A stretch of 64,000 bases of DNA from Bacilli bacterium (lineage in GTDB: Bacteria; Bacillota_I; Bacilli_A; ML615J-28; CAG-313): the NCBI GenBank assembly GCA_017411715.1, contig JAFQPO010000002.1, positions 1-64,000 of the forward strand, read 5' to 3'. The notes under the pieces were generated by a model. It was given only the letters and a program-made list of their open reading frames with translations. It was not told where the DNA came from and searched no databases. The first letter of the stretch is position 1; every line of letters begins with the position of its first letter. Positions 38,474 through 48,600 of this stretch are shown here, one piece after another. The position numbers and the translations under genes were made by a program.

Positions 38474-39669
38474 ATTATCCACTCCTTAAAATATTCACAC
38501 GCAACAACAGTTGCTTCAATTAATTTATCAATATCAGAATAATCATTATATAAATATATACTTGCACGTAGTGTTCCAGTTACACCCAACCATTTAGTAA
38601 TAAGTTGAGCACAGTGGTGCCCAGCTCTTAAAGCTATACCTTTTTCATCATAAATAGTTGATGCATCATGTGGATGAATTCCTTTAATATTAAATGAAAC
38701 AATACCACAAGAAGATTCTGTTGCGTATACTTCAACACCATCAATTGCTTTTAATTTATTAATCGCATATTGCGTTAATTCATAGTCGTGTTCATATATT
38801 TTATTTAAATCTTGTTTTTCTAAATATTTAATTGCTTCTTTAAAAGCTATTACTTCTGCTATTTTTGGTGTACCAGCTTCAAACTTATATGGAGCTTCTT
38901 TAAATGTTGAATCATATAACTCAACATTATCATTCATATCTCCGCCAAATTCAATTGGATTTAAAGAATTTAATTCTTTATACTTTCCATATAACACACC
39001 AAGACCAGTAGGGCCTAACATCTTATGGGCAGAAAAAGCAAGATAGTCAACATCTAAATCTTTAACATCGATTTTCATATGAGGAACTGCTTGTGCTCCA
39101 TCTGCTACAACAATTGCATTTTTCTCATGTGCTAGCTTTGTTATTTCTTTAATTGGTGTTGTATTACCAAGCACATTACTCATTAATGTTAGTGCTACTA
39201 CTTTTGTTTTATCCGTTAATACTTTCTTAAAATTTTCAACAGTTAAGTTGCCTTTTTTATCAAGTGGTACATATATTAGTTTAGCACCTTTATTTTTACA
39301 AATTTCTTGATAAGGCATAACGCTACTATGATGTTCTAAAACAGAGGTAATAATTTCATCACCTTCATTAATATGTTCACTAAGTGATCTTGCGACTAGA
39401 TTAAGTGCACTTGTTGCACCTGATGTAAATACAATCTCTTTTGTTTTAGCATTTAAAAACTTCGCAACAACTTCTCTTGTTTCTTCATATTCATCACTAG
39501 CAATATAACTTAGTTGATAAACACCACGATGAACATTCACACCATACTTAGTATAATATTCATTCATCTTATCAATTACAGATTGTAGTTTTAAACTTGA
39601 TGCACCACTATCTAAATAAACAAGATCTGGATTATTTTTAATTACAGGGAAATCATCATAGTATCTCAT
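38470..39669 (-). CDS. sufS: Cysteine desulfurase SufS
   Basis: PLP enzyme releasing sulfur from cysteine. 399 residues: LDSGASSLK near the N-terminus, TSGATSALNLVA, the SEHHS-type VLEHHSSVMPY, PLP lysine in FSAHKMLGPTGLGVLYG, and catalytic Cys in LRAGHHCAQL. It lies between sufD and sufU, in the usual Bacillota order. Confidence 0.97.
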   Translation of the reverse strand: MRYYDDFPVIKNNPDLVYLDSGASSLKLQSVIDKMNEYYTKYGVNVHRGVYQLSYIASDEYEETREVVAKFLNAKTKEIVFTSGATSALNLVARSLSEHINEGDEIITSVLEHHSSVMPYQEICKNKGAKLIYVPLDKKGNLTVENFKKVLTDKTKVVALTLMSNVLGNTTPIKEITKLAHEKNAIVVADGAQAVPHMKIDVKDLDVDYLAFSAHKMLGPTGLGVLYGKYKELNSLNPIEFGGDMNDNVELYDSTFKEAPYKFEAGTPKIAEVIAFKEAIKYLEKQDLNKIYEHDYELTQYAINKLKAIDGVEVYATESSCGIVSFNIKGIHPHDASTIYDEKGIALRAGHHCAQLITKWLGVTGTLRASIYLYNDYSDIDKLIEATVVACEYFKEWII

Positions 39670-39677
39670 AAATCCAC

Positions 39678-40475
39678 CTATTTCAAATTTTTAATAAAGT
39701 CATTTAATATTTGTTCTTTAAAGTCTTTTAAACCCTCAACTTCATCAATCTTATCAGCAAAAGGAGCTATAAACCCTAATACGATAAGTTTAGAAGCATC
39801 AAGTTTAGTTAAGCCTCTACTCATTAAATAAAATAAATCATCTTTGCTGATAGATCCAATTGCGCTTGCATGTGACGCAAGACAATCAGCTTCATCAATA
39901 TATAAAATTGGTAATGCTTTAATAGTTGTTTCTTTATTAAGTGCTAATCCTTTAGCCTTTTGATGAACAACACATTTTTTCTTACCTTGTTTAATCGTTG
40001 CCATATTATTAATGTTTACAGTTGATGAATCTTTACCAATTGATAAAATACTTAAATCACTATTAGTATTTGAAGCTACATGATAAGCATGTACTTTACT
40101 ATCAATTAAAGATTGATCAGTCCCTAGATAAACATTTAATATTTCACAATTAGCATGTTCTTCTTTTAAATTAACATCTGCGTTTAATGTGATATTTTGA
40201 TCATTAGTTGCAATAATCAAATTATACATTTTTAAAGACGCATCTTTTTCTAAATTAATTATAATTTTTGAATCACTTAAACTACTCTTATTATAATATG
40301 AAACAAATGTTAATGTTGCGCCTGCTGATACATTTATTTCTAGATTTTTAATTTGCGTATTTTCATCTTGAACAATTACAACATTTTCATTTTCTTTGAT
40401 ATTTTGAATATTAGTAGTCCCAGGCGATATCAAATGATAACCTTTATACTCTTTATACTCAATTGTCTTTTGCAT
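39678..40475 (-). CDS. sufD: Short SufD-like scaffold subunit
   Basis: SufD partners SufB in the SufBC2D complex. Only 265 residues against the usual 400-450, so the N-terminal helical domain is absent; the beta-helix core and the C-terminal [20 protein letters not shown] and KLIVLGFIAPF remain. Its position between sufC and sufS and the intact frame argue for function rather than decay. GTG/ATG choice is unproblematic. Confidence 0.88.
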   Translation of the reverse strand: MQKTIEYKEYKGYHLISPGTTNIQNIKENENVVIVQDENTQIKNLEINVSAGATLTFVSYYNKSSLSDSKIIINLEKDASLKMYNLIIATNDQNITLNADVNLKEEHANCEILNVYLGTDQSLIDSKVHAYHVASNTNSDLSILSIGKDSSTVNINNMATIKQGKKKCVVHQKAKGLALNKETTIKALPILYIDEADCLASHASAIGSISKDDLFYLMSRGLTKLDASKLIVLGFIAPFADKIDEVEGLKDFKEQILNDFIKNLK

Positions 40476-40477
40476 AA

Positions 40478-41302
40478 TTATGCCTCATTCTTTGCTAAAC
40501 TAGATTTAACTGCACAAGTTCCAATTGAAGTTACAGTAATAGGATCATCATCTAATCCTAATTCTTCTTTAATCCAATCGTAACCATTTTGGTCAACTTT
40601 TTCAATTAAAGAAGTATCGCCACTTTTTACAATTTTACCATTCATTAAGATATGAACATAGTCTGGTTTAATATAATCTAATAATCTTTCATAGTGAGTA
40701 ATAACTAATGCGCCAAATTCACTTGATTTCATTTCATTAACATTTTCACCTACAATACGTAATGCGTCAACGTCAAGTCCGGAATCAATTTCATCAAGAA
40801 TTGCAAATTTAGGTTTTAATATTTTCATTTGTAAAATTTCATTACGTTTTTTCTCACCACCAGAGAATCCTACATTAACATAACGATGAGGTAAGTCAGA
40901 TTTCATTTTTAATTCTTGTGATGCTTTATCTAATGTTTTAATAAATTTAAATAAAGATATATGTTCACCTTCAGCAAGGCGCGCTTGCATTGCTGTTTTA
41001 ATAAAATCTGCATTAGTTACACCTTCTATTTCACTAGGATACTGCATAGCTAGGAATAAACCTTTTCTACTTCTTTCATCAACACTCATTTTAAGTACAT
41101 CTTCACCATCAAGTAAAATACTACCTGAGTCAACTGTATATTTATAATGCCCCATGATTGCGGCTGAAAGTGTAGATTTACCAGTTCCATTCGGACCCAT
41201 TATAACATGGAATTCTCCTGTTGAAAGTTCAAGATTAACACCTTTTAAGATTTGTTTACCTTCAACACTTACATATAAATCGATAATTTGTAATTTAGAC
41301 AT
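40478..41302 (-). CDS. sufC: Fe-S assembly ATPase SufC
   Basis: ABC-type ATPase of the Suf complex. 274 residues with Walker A GPNGTGKST, signature GFSGGEKKRNEILQM and Walker B ILDEIDSGLD. The C-terminus is about 25 residues longer than usual, ending ITVTSIGTCAVKSSLAKNEA, which I do not recognise. First gene of the operon, with a clear promoter upstream. Confidence 0.97.
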   Translation of the reverse strand: MSKLQIIDLYVSVEGKQILKGVNLELSTGEFHVIMGPNGTGKSTLSAAIMGHYKYTVDSGSILLDGEDVLKMSVDERSRKGLFLAMQYPSEIEGVTNADFIKTAMQARLAEGEHISLFKFIKTLDKASQELKMKSDLPHRYVNVGFSGGEKKRNEILQMKILKPKFAILDEIDSGLDVDALRIVGENVNEMKSSEFGALVITHYERLLDYIKPDYVHILMNGKIVKSGDTSLIEKVDQNGYDWIKEELGLDDDPITVTSIGTCAVKSSLAKNEA

Positions 41303-41349
41303 AACATACCTCTTTACTAATTTTATTGATACTTTTTTATTGCTTATAT

Positions 41350-41378
41350 ATTATACCACAATTTATTCAAATTGTTAA
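41350..41378 (-). promoter_or_regulatory. Predicted promoter of the suf operon
   Basis: Minus strand TTAACA (41373-41378), 17-base spacer, TATAAT (41350-41355) with TGG extension. No obvious Fe-S regulator site is seen. Confidence 0.6.
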
Positions 41379-41399
41379 ATGTTTTACATTATACATAAA

Positions 41400-41425
41400 A
41401 AAAGAAAAACTCCTATAAAGGAGTT
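41400..41425 (-). terminator. Intrinsic terminator after the bactofilin operon
   Basis: AACTCCT (41408-41414) and AGGAGTT (41419-41425) with a T-run on the minus strand. Confidence 0.8.
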
Positions 41426-42227
41426 AATCAATACTTAGTTTACTTTCTATTTTGACCCACATTGCGATAATATCATTATCATATATAGATACAAGTGTAT
41501 CTGGAGCTATTTCATAAGTTGTTGTTAAACTATTTAATTTTCTATCTCCAATGCATAGCCAACCAGATTTAGAATCATAGAAAGTATCACTATTTCTTAG
41601 ATATTTAAAGATTGTTTGTTTATTTGCTTTATATGAATCAAAATCTGCACGAATTGTAGCTTTAGTACTTGTAGGAACTTTTAGCTTTCTTTTTAACCAT
41701 ACAGAGCAAGGTGCCATTCCATATACACCAAGTAGGTTTTTAGTTTCATAGTCAATTGCAAGCCCACAACAAGTTACTCCAAAATGCATTTGAACATCAC
41801 CACTTACTTCTGTTTCAAAACATCTTGATTCAATGTTAAATTTTGGAATATCACGATTAAATATTTCATCACTTACTTTATAAAACTTAAAATGCTTTGT
41901 GGTAGGGACATCATAACAACGATATTTAGTTAAGCTTTTCGCGTAAGCAAGAAGTAATTGAGTTTCTTCTTGGAAGTTATATATCTTCTTTTGATTTTTC
42001 TTTTTTGAAAAAAACCCTAAATACCAAGCAGAGAAAATAAACATCCCAAGAATTGGAAGTACAATTGCCATACTCCATAATGTTAAATCAGTTACAACTA
42101 ATAAATATATATATAATGCTAAAAATGCAAGACCAAATAATGTATTAAGAATTGGAAATACAATTCTTGGTTTATTTCTCGCCATTGCTCTTTGAGCGTC
42201 TTGATCGTTTTTTAAATAACTACCCAT
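41424..42227 (-). CDS. Hypothetical membrane protein of the bactofilin operon
   Basis: 267 residues with two hydrophobic helices (about 20-43 and 48-71) after a short cytoplasmic N-terminus, then about 190 residues of mixed, probably cytoplasmic sequence including CFETEVSGDVQMHFGVTCCG and SKSGWLCIGDRK. No family recognised. The start at 42227 is set by TTGGAAG; the stop of the preceding gene is one base before. Last of the four-gene operon. Confidence 0.65.
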   Translation of the reverse strand: MGSYLKNDQDAQRAMARNKPRIVFPILNTLFGLAFLALYIYLLVVTDLTLWSMAIVLPILGMFIFSAWYLGFFSKKKNQKKIYNFQEETQLLLAYAKSLTKYRCYDVPTTKHFKFYKVSDEIFNRDIPKFNIESRCFETEVSGDVQMHFGVTCCGLAIDYETKNLLGVYGMAPCSVWLKRKLKVPTSTKATIRADFDSYKANKQTIFKYLRNSDTFYDSKSGWLCIGDRKLNSLTTTYEIAPDTLVSIYDNDIIAMWVKIESKLSID

Positions 42228-42228
42228 A

Positions 42229-42675
42229 TTATACTTCCAAAATAATTGCTGCAATTGGAATTAATAAGAATAATACCCAGCTCCAGCTCCATCCACCAGG
42301 GATTAAGAAGCCAACTAAGAAGAATCCTGCAATAACTGCTACAACTAATACAGCGTAAAATTGAGCTTTAAATGTTTTTAATGATAAGTTACATACAATC
42401 CATGAAAGTGGGATAGATGTAAATGCCAATGCACCCCAAGTCCAAAGATCAAGTAAGAAACCAAGCATTAAATATACAAATAAAGATAATAAAGGTGTAA
42501 CTGCGATTATTTTATCTTTTACTTTTCTGACCATCTTTTTTCTTTTAATTTCATTTAATTCATCTTCAGTTTGAACATGAATACCCATTTTTTTAGCATC
42601 CTCACTATTTAGTGTGTCGAAATCAACTTCAACTTCTTTACCATCTATAATAATTTTTGTAATTCTTTTAGACAT
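42229..42675 (-). CDS. Hypothetical small membrane protein of the bactofilin operon
   Basis: 148 residues: an N-terminal soluble part with KIIIDGKEVEVDFDTLNSED, a basic linker, then about four hydrophobic helices (about 57-147), one Trp-rich (PGGWSWSWVLFLL). AGGAGG precedes the ATG. No family recognised. It lies between bactofilin and the 41424-42227 membrane protein. Confidence 0.65.
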   Translation of the reverse strand: MSKRITKIIIDGKEVEVDFDTLNSEDAKKMGIHVQTEDELNEIKRKKMVRKVKDKIIAVTPLLSLFVYLMLGFLLDLWTWGALAFTSIPLSWIVCNLSLKTFKAQFYAVLVVAVIAGFFLVGFLIPGGWSWSWVLFLLIPIAAIILEV

Positions 42676-42684
42676 AATTTCCTC

Positions 42685-43272
42685 CTATAATTTGATAATT
42701 TCATTTACCTTAGCATATTTTGAAATAGTTAAATGTTCGCTATATTCAACTACATCAATAATTGATTCACCATTGATATATACATCACGGCCACTTACTC
42801 TATTAGCTTTAATACTATCTACATTGATAGTTGTAGCTTCGATCTCATCAAGAATAACTCGGTCTGTAGCAGTTACTAACCCAAACAAACCTTCATTTTT
42901 AATATGGATATTATCACCATATATATTTTTAAATGCACTCTTGCCAAGTTTTGCGTCTAGGACATCAACATTTAAATCTCCTTCAATAATTACTGAACCA
43001 CGTATTCTCATATGTGTTGCGGTTACTGTTTTTGAAAATTCTGCAAACCCACTTACTTTAATATCTGTACATTCCATATTCCCTTTTATTGTTGATTTGC
43101 CTGAAAATGTTACAAGTTTAGCTGAAATATTTTCTTCAGCAATTAAATTACCTGCACATTTTAATGTACTACATGTAATATCTCCAACAATCTTTCCGTT
43201 ACCCGCTACTTTAACTTCATCATATGTACCACTTGGTATCACACCAGAACCAGAAATTTTAATATTTTCCAT
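42685..43272 (-). CDS. Bactofilin-like polymer-forming protein
   Basis: 195 residues of short Val/Ile/Gly strands (GSGVIPSGTYDEVKVAGNGK, IVGDITCSTLKCAG, STIKGNMECTDIKVSG), the right-handed beta-helix of bactofilins (polymer-forming cytoskeletal proteins). Its start overlaps the stop of the YhbD-like gene. In Bacillus, yhbD is followed by the bactofilins bacE/bacF (yhbE/yhbF), so context supports the call. Probably membrane-associated scaffold for wall or other machinery. Confidence 0.82.
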   Translation of the reverse strand: MENIKISGSGVIPSGTYDEVKVAGNGKIVGDITCSTLKCAGNLIAEENISAKLVTFSGKSTIKGNMECTDIKVSGFAEFSKTVTATHMRIRGSVIIEGDLNVDVLDAKLGKSAFKNIYGDNIHIKNEGLFGLVTATDRVILDEIEATTINVDSIKANRVSGRDVYINGESIIDVVEYSEHLTISKYAKVNEIIKL

Positions 43273-43832
43273 TAGTTTATCTCCTTTGAAATCATTATAA
43301 TAACATCTTCAATTTTTATTCTTTGTTTAATTTTGAATTTCTCAGCTACTATCATATTTTCTCCTGATATAGCCATTTCATTATTATCAAATAAATAAAA
43401 ATAATCATTTGGTTTTACAATACTATAATCTATATTTATATAATCTTCAATATTTAATTCATTTTGATATTTAGATAATATATATATTACAGCTACTTCT
43501 GATATTGAGAATGCTTTCTTTAATAATGAATATCTTTTTAAAAGTATTGGATCAATATCATCTATTAACACTACTTCTTGTAATGTAAATAATCTATCAT
43601 CAAGCCTTGGCTCTAGTATTTTAACTAACTCATATAGTTGGTATTTATCTTTTAATTCTAGAATTTTTTCTATTCGTGGTATTATTAGATCTTTTTTAAA
43701 GTAAGTTTCTTGCCCTGTTGAAACGGCTTGTTTATTAAACCATTCATCTGGAATTAGTCCCTCACGTTTCCATCTATATAATTGGCCATATGATATATTC
43801 ATTTGTTTTAATAAGTCTTTTTTCGATATCAT
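43272..43832 (-). CDS. YhbD-like MerR-type regulator
   Basis: 186 residues with an N-terminal winged-helix: MISKKDLLKQMNISYGQLYR, then WKREGLIPDEWF and STGQETYFKK, closely resembling Bacillus YhbD (DUF4004). The start at 43832 follows GGTGAGG; 43868 has no ribosome site. It heads the bactofilin operon and probably regulates it; inverted repeats occur just upstream. Confidence 0.85.
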   Translation of the reverse strand: MISKKDLLKQMNISYGQLYRWKREGLIPDEWFNKQAVSTGQETYFKKDLIIPRIEKILELKDKYQLYELVKILEPRLDDRLFTLQEVVLIDDIDPILLKRYSLLKKAFSISEVAVIYILSKYQNELNIEDYINIDYSIVKPNDYFYLFDNNEMAISGENMIVAEKFKIKQRIKIEDVIIMISKEIN

Positions 43833-43861
43833 ATTTACCTCACCTTCGCAAACATTATAAC

Positions 43862-43905
43862 ATAACATTGTTACGTTGTCAATAAAAATGATAAAACAAT
43901 GTTAT
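43862..43905. promoter_or_regulatory. 11-bp inverted repeat upstream of the YhbD-bactofilin operon
   Basis: ATAACATTGTT (43862-43872) and AACAATGTTAT (43895-43905) are perfect reverse complements 22 bases apart. On the minus strand the proximal arm overlaps a TATAAT box, with TTGACA only 12 bases upstream of it, an abnormally short spacer. This suggests a regulated promoter. Confidence 0.55.
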
Positions 43906-43913
43906 TTTTGCTA

Positions 43914-43945
43914 ATTAAAAAAGGATTTGCGTACACAAATCCTTT
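43914..43945 (-). terminator. Intrinsic terminator after the RsgI-domain lipoprotein gene
   Basis: AAAGGATTTG (43920-43929) and CAAATCCTTT (43936-43945) form a 10-bp stem followed by a T-run on the minus strand. Confidence 0.85.
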
Positions 43946-43970
43946 GTAATTATATACAACATCTAAAACA

Positions 43971-45512
43971 TTACTTTACTTTTGATGTTTCTTTACGTGC
44001 TTGTTTAACTTCCTCAATATATTTCTTAGCTTCTGCTTCAGCAACCGCAAGTCTGTTTTCAAAATCAGTTATTAATTGTGATTGTAGATTTTTTAACTCA
44101 GTAATTCTTGCTTCTACTTGTTGTAATTCTGCCTCTGATAAATCCGCTTTTATCTTTTCTAACATTTGAGCAGCCTTTTCTTCAGCTGTAGTTGCTAGAA
44201 CATCAATCTCTGTAAGCGTAATACCACCATCAATGATTTCCGAAATCTTTGTATTAACCATAGCTAAATCCGCTAGACAATCCTCAATTTCAGATTTTTG
44301 TTTCTCTGTCATTAATAATTTAACAGTATTATATGTTGTATCCATTGTACTAATAACAATCTCAATTTGTGATTTAAGAGCTGACATATCAGCGGAATAC
44401 ATTGATGTTGTGGCTTTATTAGCTAATTCCATTGCTGCCTTCGCTTCAAAAATATATCCTTGAAGAAGATTTTTTGCTTCTTCTGAAACATTATTTTTTG
44501 ATATAAATTCATCACAGAACGCCATAAGACTTGCAACAGTAATCTTACCTTCTTCATCTTTTAAAACAGAAACATCTTCTAAATTAAGAGTTGTCTTAAC
44601 ATTTTCAATCATTCTTTCGTCAAGCTCAATATTAGACACTGATTCAGCAAATTCCTTTATCTCATAAACTGAACGATAAGTAAGTGCAGTTGTGTAATAT
44701 GCTTGATATAATGCACCATAATAGAATGTACCAATATGTGAAACAGGATTTTTTAAATAAATTTCATTATAGACACCTGCCACAGCTATTCCCATTGCTT
44801 TATCAAAAATACGATTTGCTTCTTTTTTAGCAGCTAGATACGCATCAGTTGCAAAAGTTTCTAATTTATTATGTGCTACATTAATTTTTGAAATTAACTC
44901 TTCACTATCATATTCTAATGCTGCCTTCACAGAAATTCCTTCTCTTTCACTTAATGTAAGTGCAAGTTTGAATTCAGTTAATGAAATATTTTGAATTGTT
45001 TCTTCATTTGGATACTTGTTTTTGAATTCTTCAAATTCACATAAAAGAGAAAATGCTTCAGTTGTATCAATATCAATTGTAATTCCATTTTGTTCTGAAA
45101 TAGACTTGATTTTACCACTAATTTTTGATTGAACTTCCTCTGCAAATGCAACACTATCAGCAATTACTGATGTATTGATTGTGCCTGTTTCTTTGTCAAG
45201 ATAACCAAGTTCAACTGCTAGATTTGTAATATAATCAACAGCCTCTTCATATTGCTTACCAACAAGAGCATCCATCTCGCCATAGAGAAGAATTTGCCCA
45301 TCTTCATTTGCACCATAAACACTTGCTACTACTCCATTTTCATCGAGTGTGATTTCAATAGAGGGATTAATGTCAATTGTCACAAACGCAACAGCAGTAC
45401 CAGTTTCTTCTTTCTCTCCTGTAGTAGTATTATTTGTTTCACCATTTTTTTGACAAGAGAAAAGAGAAAAAGTTGCTGTCAAAATTAAAAATAACGTAAT
45501 TAATTTTTTCAT
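43971..45512 (-). CDS. Lipoprotein with RsgI-like extracellular domain and helical C-terminus
   Basis: Signal peptide with LFSC lipobox and lipidated Cys20; start at 45512 set by AAAGGAG. Residues about 42-130 resemble the extracellular middle domain of RsgI-type anti-sigma factors: VTIDINPSIEITLDENGVVA, then NEDGQILL and LVGKQYEEAVDYI. The usual N-terminal anti-sigma domain and membrane helix are absent. The rest (about 150-513) is long acidic helix with coiled-coil character (LQQVEARITELKNLQSQL). Function unknown; no sigma-I gene is adjacent. Confidence 0.75.
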   Translation of the reverse strand: MKKLITLFLILTATFSLFSCQKNGETNNTTTGEKEETGTAVAFVTIDINPSIEITLDENGVVASVYGANEDGQILLYGEMDALVGKQYEEAVDYITNLAVELGYLDKETGTINTSVIADSVAFAEEVQSKISGKIKSISEQNGITIDIDTTEAFSLLCEFEEFKNKYPNEETIQNISLTEFKLALTLSEREGISVKAALEYDSEELISKINVAHNKLETFATDAYLAAKKEANRIFDKAMGIAVAGVYNEIYLKNPVSHIGTFYYGALYQAYYTTALTYRSVYEIKEFAESVSNIELDERMIENVKTTLNLEDVSVLKDEEGKITVASLMAFCDEFISKNNVSEEAKNLLQGYIFEAKAAMELANKATTSMYSADMSALKSQIEIVISTMDTTYNTVKLLMTEKQKSEIEDCLADLAMVNTKISEIIDGGITLTEIDVLATTAEEKAAQMLEKIKADLSEAELQQVEARITELKNLQSQLITDFENRLAVAEAEAKKYIEEVKQARKETSKVK

Positions 45513-45605
45513 AATAAGCTCCTTTTCTATTTTTACTACCTCTTGTAGCAACTAAATTTTAACATATTAAAAAAATTTGTGCAAGATTTTTTGTAATTTT
45601 TTTAT

Positions 45606-45635
45606 TAAAAAAGACTGCCAAATTAATGACAGTCT
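45606..45635 (-). terminator. Intrinsic terminator after PFOR
   Basis: AGACTG (45612-45617) and CAGTCT (45630-45635) stem with T-run on the minus strand. Confidence 0.65.
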
Positions 45636-45649
45636 ATTTTATTCATATA

Positions 45650-48600
45650 TTATTTGCTGTAGTCAAGTGCTAACATTCTTTGATAATTAGCATAACGTTT
45701 TTGAGCTTCTTGTTTATTTTGAGCAAGAAGTGCTTCAGCTTCTTGAGGATTAATAGTCTTAAGTTGAGCATATCTAGTTTCACTCATTAAGTATTCTTCA
45801 TATAAATCCCAGTTTGGAGCTTTAGAGTCTACTGATAATGGATTTTTGCCTTCTTCAGCTAAACGTGGATCATATCTTAATAATGTCCAGTAACCACATT
45901 CAACAGCAAGTTTAGCTTGTTCTTGAGATTTACCCATACCGCGTTTTAATCCATGGTTGATACATGGAGAATAAGCGATAACGATTGATGGGCCATGATA
46001 ACTTTCAGCTTCTTTCATAGCTTTTAATAATTGAGCTTGGCTTGCACCATGAGAAACATATGCAACATATACATGTCCATAGCTCATAGCAATTGCAGCA
46101 AGGTCTTTTTTCTTACCATGTTTACCAGCAGCAGTGAATTTAGCAATTGATGCTGTTGGACTTGATTTAGATGATTGTCCACCTGTATTAGAGTATACTT
46201 CAGTGTCAAGAACTAAGATATTAACATCTTCTTGGTTAGCGATAACGTGGTCTAATCCACCATAACCAATATCGTATGCCCATCCGTCACCACCGAAGAT
46301 CCATTGTGAACGTTTAACAAGATAGTCTTTTAATTCAAGAACTTTCTTAGCAGTTTCACATTCTTTACCTTCAAGAAGTGGTAATAATTCATCACGAACT
46401 TCTTTAGTAACTTCAGAGTTTTCTTTATTTGCTAACCATTTTTCAAATAATTCTTTAACTTTTTCGTCACATACGCCGTTAGCTAAAGCTTCTTCCATGA
46501 TTGTTGCTAAGCTATCACGTAATGCGCTATCAGCAACTTTCATACCGAAACCAAATTCAGCGTTGTCTTCGAATAAAGAGTTAGCCCATGCAGGACCTTG
46601 TCCTTTAGCATTTGTAGTATATGGAGTAGCTGGGAATGATCCACCATAAATTGAAGAACATCCAGTAGCATTAGCTACAACCATTCTATCACCAAATAAT
46701 TGAGTGATTAATTTAACATATGGAGTTTCACCACATCCACCACATGCACCAGAGAATTCAAATAAAGGTTGTGCAAATTGGCTGTTTTTAGGATTTGCAA
46801 ATTTGTCAACTAAGTTGTCTTTATAAGAAACTTCATTGAAGAAGTATTTAGCAACTTCTGCTTGATTATTTTGAATAGCTTCTTCAATTGGTACCATCTT
46901 AAGAGCTTTACCTTTAGGAGCTGGACATTGGTTAACACAAACTTCACAACCAGTACAGTCAAGTGTAGAGATTTGTAATGAATATTGTAAACCTTCAAAT
47001 CCTTTACCAATAGCTTTTAGTGCTTTTGTTCCTTCAGGAGCATTTGCCATTTCAGCTTCTGTAGCTAAGAATGGACGAATTACAGCGTGTGGACAAACAA
47101 ATGCACATTGGTTACATTGGATACAATTTTCACTAACCCATTGAGGAACGAAGTTAGCTGTACCACGTTTTTCATAAGCAGCTGTACCATTTGGCATTGT
47201 ACCATCAGCATATTGTTCAAATGCAGAAACAGGAAGTTTGTAACCATTGATTGCATTAACTTCGTCTGCGATTGTTTTAACGAAATGAGGACGAGATTCG
47301 TCAACAGCTTTTGCGCATACTTCTAAGTTAGCCCATGCAGGATCTACCGCAACTTCAACTAAACCTTCAGCACCTTTATCGATTGCGTCATAGTTAAGTT
47401 TAACAATTGCTTCACCTTTACGACCATAAGTCTTAGCAGCATATTTTTTCATTAAGTCTTGTGCTTCTGCATAAGGCATAATTTGTTCATTAAGTTTGAA
47501 GAATGCAGATTGTAAAATAGTATTAGTACGGTTACCTAAACCAATTTCACGAGCTAGGTGAACAGCGTCAATAATATAGAATTTAGCATTCTTTTGTGCT
47601 AATGCTTTCTTGAAAGCATTTGGTAAATGGTTAACGATTTCTTCAGCACTATGAACAGTGTTAAGTAAGAATGTTCCACCATCTTTTAAGCATTCAACCA
47701 TATCATATTTTTCAACATATGCTTCTAAGCTGCAGCTTACGAAGTCAGCTTTGTTTACTAAATATGGTGATCTGATTGGTTTTGGACCAAATCTTAAGTG
47801 AGATCTAGTTACACCACCAGATTTTTTAGAGTCATATGCAAAGTATGCTTGTGCATATAAATCTGTATTATCACCGATGATTTTGATTGTGTTTTTATTA
47901 GCACCAACTGTACCATCACTACCTAAACCATAGAATACAAGTTCAGAAACAGAATCATCCATTCTTACTTCTGGTCCTACAGGAATTGATAAATGAGTTA
48001 CGTCATCGTTAATACCAACTGTGAAGTTAGTATGACCTTGTTTTGCTAAATGATCATATACAGCGATCATTTGTGCTGGAGTAGTGTCTCTACTAGAAAG
48101 ACCATATCTACCACCAATAATATATGGAGCTTTTTCAGCACCGTAGAATGCACCTTGTACGTCTAAGAATAAAGGTTCACCAGGAGCACCAGGTTCTTTA
48201 CAACGGTCAAGTACTGCGATACGTTCTACTGTTGTAGGAAGTACTTTTAATAAATATTCTTTTGCGAAAGGACGATATAAGTGAACTGTTACACAACCAA
48301 CTTTAGCGCCTTTAGCATTTAAATAGTCAACAACTTCTTTAATTGTTTCAGAAACTGAACCCATTGCAACGATTACATCTGTTGCATCTGGTGCACCATA
48401 GTAAACAAATGGAGCGTAGTTTCTTCCAGTTTCTTTAGAAATTGCTTCCATGTATTCTGCAACTACTGCAGGAATATTGTCATAGTATTTATTTGATACT
48501 TCACGTGCTTGGAAATATACGTCATCATTTTGAGCAGATCCTCTTGTAACTGGATGTTCAAATGTTAAAGCACGTTTACGGAAATCTGCAACTGCTTCTT

